In this document: piece by piece, positions 57,938-64,000 of the stretch | How positions within the stretch are numbered: position 1 is the first letter of the stretch | Layout: each line of letters opens with the position of its first letter | Assembly (NCBI GenBank): GCA_013433145.1 | Contig: CM024188.1 | Location: forward strand, 7,043,001-7,107,000 | Length of the DNA: 64,000 bases | Reading direction: 5' to 3' | Source of the DNA: Ascaris suum | Lineage: Eukaryota; Nematoda; Chromadorea; Rhabditida; Ascarididae | Program-made: the position numbers and the translations under genes | Notes under the pieces: model-generated | The model's database searches: none | What the model saw: the letters and a program-made list of their open reading frames with translations, nothing else | What the model was told of the DNA's origin: nothing

Positions 57938-58106
57938 TCAACAAAAAAGAACCGATGTCTGAGTTCCAAATGTCTTAGTGCCGAACGTTTCGTCGTTTCC
58001 AGCCGCACACTCAACAAGAACGGGATCCTTGCGTTGGCAAACCATCTCGCGACCTGATGTCGTATCACTTGTCGATAAGACATCGCTGTTTCTATGAGAT
58101 ATTGCA
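57938..58106 (-). CDS. Candidate terminal exon ending KTFGTQTSVLFC
   Basis: An acceptor TTTTGTTGCAG at 58107 opens a frame of 55 codons ending in TGA. The peptide is rich in Ser, Thr, Asp and Glu (SDTTSGREMVCQ, VECAAGNDETFG) and ends close to a second TQT motif, KTFGTQTS. A competing open frame on the same strand runs longer, to 57742, but its product is Arg- and Leu-rich and looks less protein-like. No upstream exon could be tied to it. It lies about 300 nt upstream of the proposed start of gene C and could belong to a separate gene or to an extended 5' part of C. The family is not recognised. Confidence 0.25.
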
Positions 58107-58834
58107 CTGCAACAAAACTTGCATACTGCCGATACATTAAAATGCTTTTTAATTATTCGAAAAGTTCATTCGAGAATACTGCGGACGTATTGGTAAACAC
58201 AGGAGAGAGTCAACTGCACGGATCAACGTTTTGTTCGTCAACTGGGTAGGCGTACTTCTGAAAGCAGTTATTGGCGTAACAATTCCATGTGCTTCTATCT
58301 TCAACTTCTGCATCCCTCCTAATATCACCTCATACATACACGGTGGCACCAACGTCTCTGTCTAAACAGTGAATCTAAGACTACCTGGTTTGTGTGAAAG
58401 TTTATAATTAAACTTGCAGCTTGTAGCGCTTGGTGTCGCATTACCGCAATTCCACAGCAATTTTTATCAAATAGAGATCGGGAACTGTTCCATAAGACGA
58501 AAGATTTATCCGACAGTTGTTTACGAAATTCACAAGCATAATACTGTCAAGAATAAATAAATAAAATACCAGTTAAATCATTCTGTTAGTGCATTATTTT
58601 ACTGCATCGAAGCCACATTCAACGATATGTCGTAGAAGTTGCTAAGATGCTCGCTAGCTATAATATAGACTGCTTGAATTTTAAACGTGCATAACCTTTT
58701 AAAGCACCACTAATTCTAGTAATAATCAACACTATGAATGTTTGCAAGCAATACTAGCATTCAGTTTATTATTGCATCTGCACTATAAGCTAACTTAGCA
58801 ACGCAGCATGCAAATCCCGTCGCTGTCTCCTGAT

Positions 58835-59790
58835 TGCTCACCGCTACTATCACTAACTGCACATTAATACTTACAGCATCAATCTTTATTCCTTCTTGTA
58901 TCATTTAAGTACTACCACTTACAGTAAATGCTCTCACGTGTATTACTTGTTTGTCACTAACATCGCTCATTTATCGAATTTGCAATTTATTGAATTCATT
59001 GCCGTCACTACTGCTCATCTCTTACTATTTTGTGGCTACTCATCACCCCTTTTTAATGCGAGACTGCGGATCCCATTATTATTGTTGCTACTGGTAGGCG
59101 CTACTAAGACTGATAATAAATAGTAGTGGAAGCACCATTAAGCGTATTGGGCGTGGTGGTAAATTGTACTGGAAAAGTAGTAAGCAGTGATACATTATTG
59201 TCCAGTAATTTGCACTTTTGGTATTGGTAGGAAAATAGTAAGGAGTAGTAGCACTAGTTAATTAGTACTCGACGTGTTATAAATAAGCTGGTTATACTGG
59301 AAAGCGTTATTGCTAGTGGTAGCAAGTAGTACCAGATATACTTGCAAGAGGTTCTGGAGGCAGTTGAAGTTCTAGTTACATTAGCAGTAGTATCAGACAG
59401 TGATCTAGCAGCAACAGAGCAATTCCCTTACTGGTAGAAACAAGCTGCACCACCTTTAGTAATGAGCAAGATATTTGGCAGTAACGAGTATTGGGTACCA
59501 GCGAAGAATGGCGCTATATATTGTAGTAAGAAGTGCCAATAGTAGTAGTGATAAATAGTAAAAGCATTGAAAAGGACGGCTGAAAATATCAGCTTGCATC
59601 AGGGGAAGTCGGAAATCGCATTCGTAGCAGCAAGTGAGACTGACAGGGTAATAACTGGCATGGGACGTAGTAGTAAGTTCTGCTAATAAGTGCCATTTGT
59701 ATTAGCCATAATAAGAAATAATGAAAGAATTATCAGCAACGCTTACAATAATAACTGCAATAATAACTGTAATAATAAATAACTGTAATA
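58835..59790. repeat. Cryptic triplet-repeat domain with a strand switch
   Basis: From about 58835 to 59110 the plus strand is enriched in ACT/CTA words (CTACTATCACTAACT and the like). From about 59110 to 59700 it is enriched in the complementary AGT/TAG words (TAGTAGTG, AGTAGTAAG). It ends in an AATAATAACTG repeat before the poly-A. The repeats are degenerate and do not form a perfect array. Confidence 0.55.
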
Positions 59791-59803
59791 ATAGCGTTCA
59801 TTT

Positions 59804-59824
59804 AAAAAAAAAAAAAAAAAAAAA
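59804..59824. repeat. Poly-A run
   Basis: Twenty-one adenines directly after an AATAATAACTG-type repeat. It could be the 3' tail of a retroposed sequence, but no recognisable body or target-site duplication was found. Confidence 0.85.
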
Positions 59825-62800
59825 GACATAAAAAACACAGTTGTTGGAGAAAATGATATTGCCATATGTGCTTGAAAAGAAAAAACAGTCGAGAAGAAAA
59901 TAATGCCGGAAGTAGTAAGCAGCATCGATAACAGTAAATAGCACTGTTATAAACAACAGAGAGTACTGAGTGTAACAACAGACAGTGTGTAGTAACTTCG
60001 GGTATTATTAGTCAAAAAATATAACGTTAGGTCTGGTACACTCAGGTGTACCTAGCGACAGTCGATGTTAGCCAATACGCCAGAAACAAACCGTTTAATG
60101 CCTCGCAGTAACGGTGATCACATCTCGCTCCACCATTTTATGGTATTAATGACTAGTTCTTGGAGTCGACAGCACTTAATTCCCCCTTAGCGCGGCTGCA
60201 GTATCTAACATTGTAAACTTGAAATTAGAACTGACCAGCTGAGGCTGCGTCCTTTTTTCTCGTTGACTTTCGGTACCTGTACGAGTCTTAGCGATGAAGA
60301 CGGCCAACTGCTGTTAAATTTGCATGTAAGGCTTCCTGGAAAAGGCCAGACTTTTTGCTTTACTTTACTTCATTCCGATTTGAACGGATCCACTATATTA
60401 AAGAATATTTTCTTGTCTGCGAAACCATAACATTTTTCGTTTCGTTAACTACCAACTGTTCCAGCCCGTGCTTCATTCAGCGCTTCGTGCTGGTTTATTT
60501 GAAAAAAAAAGCCTGTTTCTTATAGTCGCTTAATAATGATAAAGAACTGGCACCGCGAACTTCGAACAAACCTGGTGAAAGTGAAGCTGAGTCTCCACTG
60601 ACGCACCGTAGCGTATCGCTTTCAGATAGTTTCGCATGACACGAACGATGGTGGCGTTTTATTGCGAGTCGCACGAAGCGTTCATCAGATCCTGAGAAAA
60701 GAAAGACAGTTTGAGAGAAGGCGCCTTAACTGTGGTTTTTGATAATAATAATGTTCCTAAGAGCGAACAGGCATGTTTTGATTAGAAAGCGATCGTTTAA
60801 TTTAAGACTGGATCAACTCATTTTTGATTGATTCATTGACTGATTAAATAAATATAAGAATCTACAGTCGAGTCACACCTAACGTATCTGATTCTTTCTT
60901 TGCACGCGTTCATGTTCAACTGAGGCTCGATATAGTGTAATAAGTATAATGCTTTATGTTACAAACCCTCCATTCGGTAAGCTTTTACTTTCATCTCAAC
61001 AAAGCCTTGATATCATGACCTTTCATGAGTAGTTGGTAATAAGTGTCAGCAGTGGGTGCCAAGATTTCGAAAGTCCCGAACAGCTTTGGGATTATTCCAG
61101 TCCTTGCGAGCTCCACGTGCATCTCGTCATGCAGTGTTAACGAACCGTACTTGGAAAACGCATACTTTTCCGTTGGCCACTTCTTGGTTGATGATCACTG
61201 AGTGCTATTTTGTAATTCCGGTTGCCATTCATTTGTGGTCGGCATGTTGCATCTGTGATCTGGTTTGGAGGCAAACATGAGCAAGGAAATCTCGTATCTG
61301 TCTCTCTTCACCGACAAAAATCGTCTTCACAAGCCATTCCTCTGCACTAGATTTAGTCATCACTTTCATTCTATGAGTGGTTTGCGTTATGTTCTCATAT
61401 ATAATTTGCTGCCCTCTGTGACGGCAGTGTTCACATGAAAGTTACTGAAATGTTCTTTTAGCAAATCCTGTTAACGCAATGAAGGGTTTAAGCAAAGCGG
61501 CTTCTAAGCTGCCTATTATTGCGCAAACACGATCACCGTAGCCAAATTACATATTCTAGTCGAGGAATTTTCAAATTGGCTTTGCAATTTAGCCCTCGCA
61601 TTGAGATATTTTAAAATATCCGCATTTACGCACCGTTCATTGCAAGTGATATCCGGCTGCTAGGTTCGAAGCCACTTGCGGGTCTCCCACTTTTTTAAAA
61701 TTCATTTTCCCTCACGTACTTTCGAAGAATTTTCTTTTTATTGACAACTTTATTCCCTGAAGAAAACAATAATGATTCCGGTCAATCTGTGATCATAAGG
61801 TTTCACGTCTTCCCCGCCTACTGTAGGTGTGCCTGACAATATCTGACAACAAAATGAAACCATTCACCGTTATATATGTTTTGCGCGGATTTGTTGAGTC
61901 GATTGGTTCTCTTTGAGAGAGGCTTGAGGTTGCAGCTGGGTTTACTGGCTGTAGCCAAAACTGGTAGACTGCTGCTTAAGCTTATTGGATGCGAAGTATT
62001 CGAAATAGCATTAATATGAAGAAATCCCATCGATACTCGCTGCCGTGAATTGAGGCCTGAAAGTTGAATTCTTCTAAAAACGACTGCTGACAGAGTGTTA
62101 CTATTTCGATTGTGTGATATTCTGAAGGCGTTTAGGCAGTCGAAAAAAACACACATCAAAGAATTTCCTGGAGATTCTCAGCAGGTATCAGCAATGCCTA
62201 CATCTTCTATATATCGATAAGGAGCAAAATGTTTGGGGCGCTGAGAGGACATTGAAAGAGTGAGAGGGGATGGGTGACTGTATCGATCATCCGCTGAGAC
62301 AAGAAGAGGAACTTCCGGAAACTTTTGATTCCTGCATAGTTTTACATCGCAGAATTATGTCCATGGTGCTCTTCATAGCTCTAACCAAACGTTTTAAAAA
62401 CATTTTCTTTTGCAAATTATATATGGCCAAGCAGGACGTTATGAAAAAGTTGCCACTCTCTGAGTGATTTTTGTCAGATTACATAAATGCATTTGTGTTG
62501 TCGGCATTGCGCACAATTCGGCCTTTCCGCGAGCATCAACTTCTGCAGTTCTTCTGGGGGTTTTGCTTTGAAATTGTTGGCTTCTCCTCACTCTTTTTCA
62601 GGAACTTTTTCCTCCCGTTTTTCAGCAACGTTATTTCTTCCTTCTCCTTTTCCAAATACCGTCATTTCCTACGTAAAACGGGGCTCAGGTGACTTATGTA
62701 TGGCTTAGAATATGAAGGTTATTGTTTGGCGTAAATTGCCACTGTAGTGAGTGGCTGCTCAGCCTATTTTTTTATAACGCTGTCGTACAGACGAAGAAAC

Positions 62801-64000
62801 TATGGTTTCGAAAGGGATAAGTGAAGAGAACTTCCATAGTATAAATAGAACCGTATGTATACTGCTTTTTTTCAGTGTTTTACGTAAACCATCATTCACT
62901 ATACTGATCAAAGGGAATGAAAAATGAGGAAGTGACTGGAAAATTCGACAGTTGATTAGGAATCTAATCTCTCTGTCTGTCGATATGAATAGGACATAGT
63001 CAACTAGATGTGGGATGATAGCTCATGCAGCACGTTTAAATAGCGTAACTCATTCACATCTCCACTTACATCACGAGGGTGTTTTCACACAAACTTTTTT
63101 CAATCAGAGTTTCGTTCGACCATATGACAACGCCGTAAATTTAGCTTAAATAGACGATATATGCTCCTAATTCCACAATATGAGAGGTGTCTGTTGGACG
63201 AAACTTTCCTATAACAAATTACTTGCTATACAAATAACGAGTATAAGGAATGCAGAAAACGATATAAACATTACGTAATAACCAGTCACTCATGAGACCA
63301 TCGTTTTACCTCACGTTTACCCCTAGAACTCACCGTCGATTCATTGTAGACCCTGTAAGGCATTGTTTACCCCTTGTACTCAACTGCACTGCTTGCGATC
63401 TGCCATCTAACCACGCAACGGGCTGTTTGCCGCGCCACACTTAACACCATAACTCATGTTTGCTAGCTGACACTTGACCTTAAAACACCCTGCCTACTTC
63501 AGTGAGTCGCGCATTCTAGATACTAAAAGAAATTGAGCTATCAAATTGGTCCTGGTGAATTTTCGATGCGTGAATTTCAAGTTGTCTTAACAGTATAAGG
63601 TGAAAAAAATTGACTTTCAAAAGTCCACATGGACGGAATGAATTTTACAGAATGGCTGAGCGGATGGCACACTCGTTTATAGGGTATAGAGGATGCCAAA
63701 AGAGAAGGTTAAGATTGCATCGCTTAGTAACCTAGCGTCTCAACATAAAACACAACTGACCACAAAAGTTTGTCTATGAGCATCGTATAGACCCTGTCCC
63801 TATACAATACGAAGAGACTCAAGCGCTGCACGCATTAGAATCCGTTCAAGGTTCGAGTCTAAGCCCCTGCACTCTGCCATACGTCCTCTTGCAGCTCGCA
63901 TGTCTTCCAAAGCATTACACTGCGACGCGAAATGCTGGAACCGTACTCCTGTATTTCTTATAGGAAATACCAAAGTTGCCTCATACGTCTTTGATATATC

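Larger units (their letters stand above)
58353..64000. other. Non-coding right end
   Basis: No coding exon is supported. The cryptic triplet domain and the poly-A run fill 58.8-59.8 kb. Beyond 60 kb the sequence looks unique and featureless, with only chance-length open frames. Confidence 0.45.

Noticed and set aside
61640..61690. tRNA-like B-box word GGTTCGAAGCC
   Set aside because: The flanking bases cannot form the T-stem and no A-box or acceptor stem is in place. Similar words near 63,850 and 49,370 failed the same test.

Overview
The window is eukaryotic and looks like animal nuclear DNA. It is AT-rich, and its genes are broken into short exons by GT-AG introns of about 100 to 1,640 bases. 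It also carries nine long, almost pure (TA)n arrays. Several acceptors resemble the pyrimidine-rich CAG type of nematodes, and the exon style and repeat content suggest a nematode, possibly a parasitic one. That placement is an inference: I found no ribosomal RNA, mitochondrial or spliced-leader sequence to confirm it. I found no tRNA gene, CRISPR array, bacterial operon or integrated virus.

Two genes are certain. Both are on the minus strand, and both encode a stand-alone histidine-phosphatase domain of the UBASH3/Sts (phosphoglycerate-mutase-like) family. Gene A has five exons between 25,336 and 22,259 and keeps the full RHGER motif. Gene B has five exons between 48,358 and 43,544 and reads RHSER instead. 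The three middle exons have identical lengths in the two genes (159, 93 and 243 nt), and all four introns are phase 1. The genes are therefore old duplicates, roughly 40 % identical by eye. One intron of gene B uses a GC donor in place of GT. I had to find the first exons by hand, because each is only about 85 nt.

Gene C (minus, about 57,642 to 55,311) is a moderately supported gene of unknown function. Phase-compatible exons give a helical protein of up to 219 residues carrying a KATQT motif of the dynein-light-chain LC8 type. A strong G-quadruplex motif lies just upstream of its proposed start. The weaker coding candidates are a terminal exon behind a very good acceptor (9,573-9,755), a possible membrane-protein exon pair (2,123-2,667), a possible small secreted protein (14,063-14,383), and fragments near 1.3, 31.4, 41.9, 54.3 and 58.0 kb.

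Layout: 1-2.7 kb holds weak coding candidates and two TA arrays. From 2.7 to 22 kb the sequence is mostly non-coding, with TA arrays, a G-quadruplex motif, a 49-bp minisatellite and a perfect 20-bp hairpin. Gene A occupies 22.3-25.3 kb. The 25.4-43.5 kb stretch is repeat-bearing spacer containing a large fold-back element around a TA array, 33,482-34,012. Gene B occupies 43.5-48.4 kb, 48.4-55.3 kb is spacer, and gene C with its neighbours lies at 55.3-58.1 kb. From 58.4 kb to the end the sequence is non-coding, including a long stretch of cryptic triplet repeats that switches strand near 59.1 kb.

No pathway links these genes beyond the shared family of A and B. The least expected signals are the fold-back element, the RHS variant with its GC-AG intron, and the KATQT protein.
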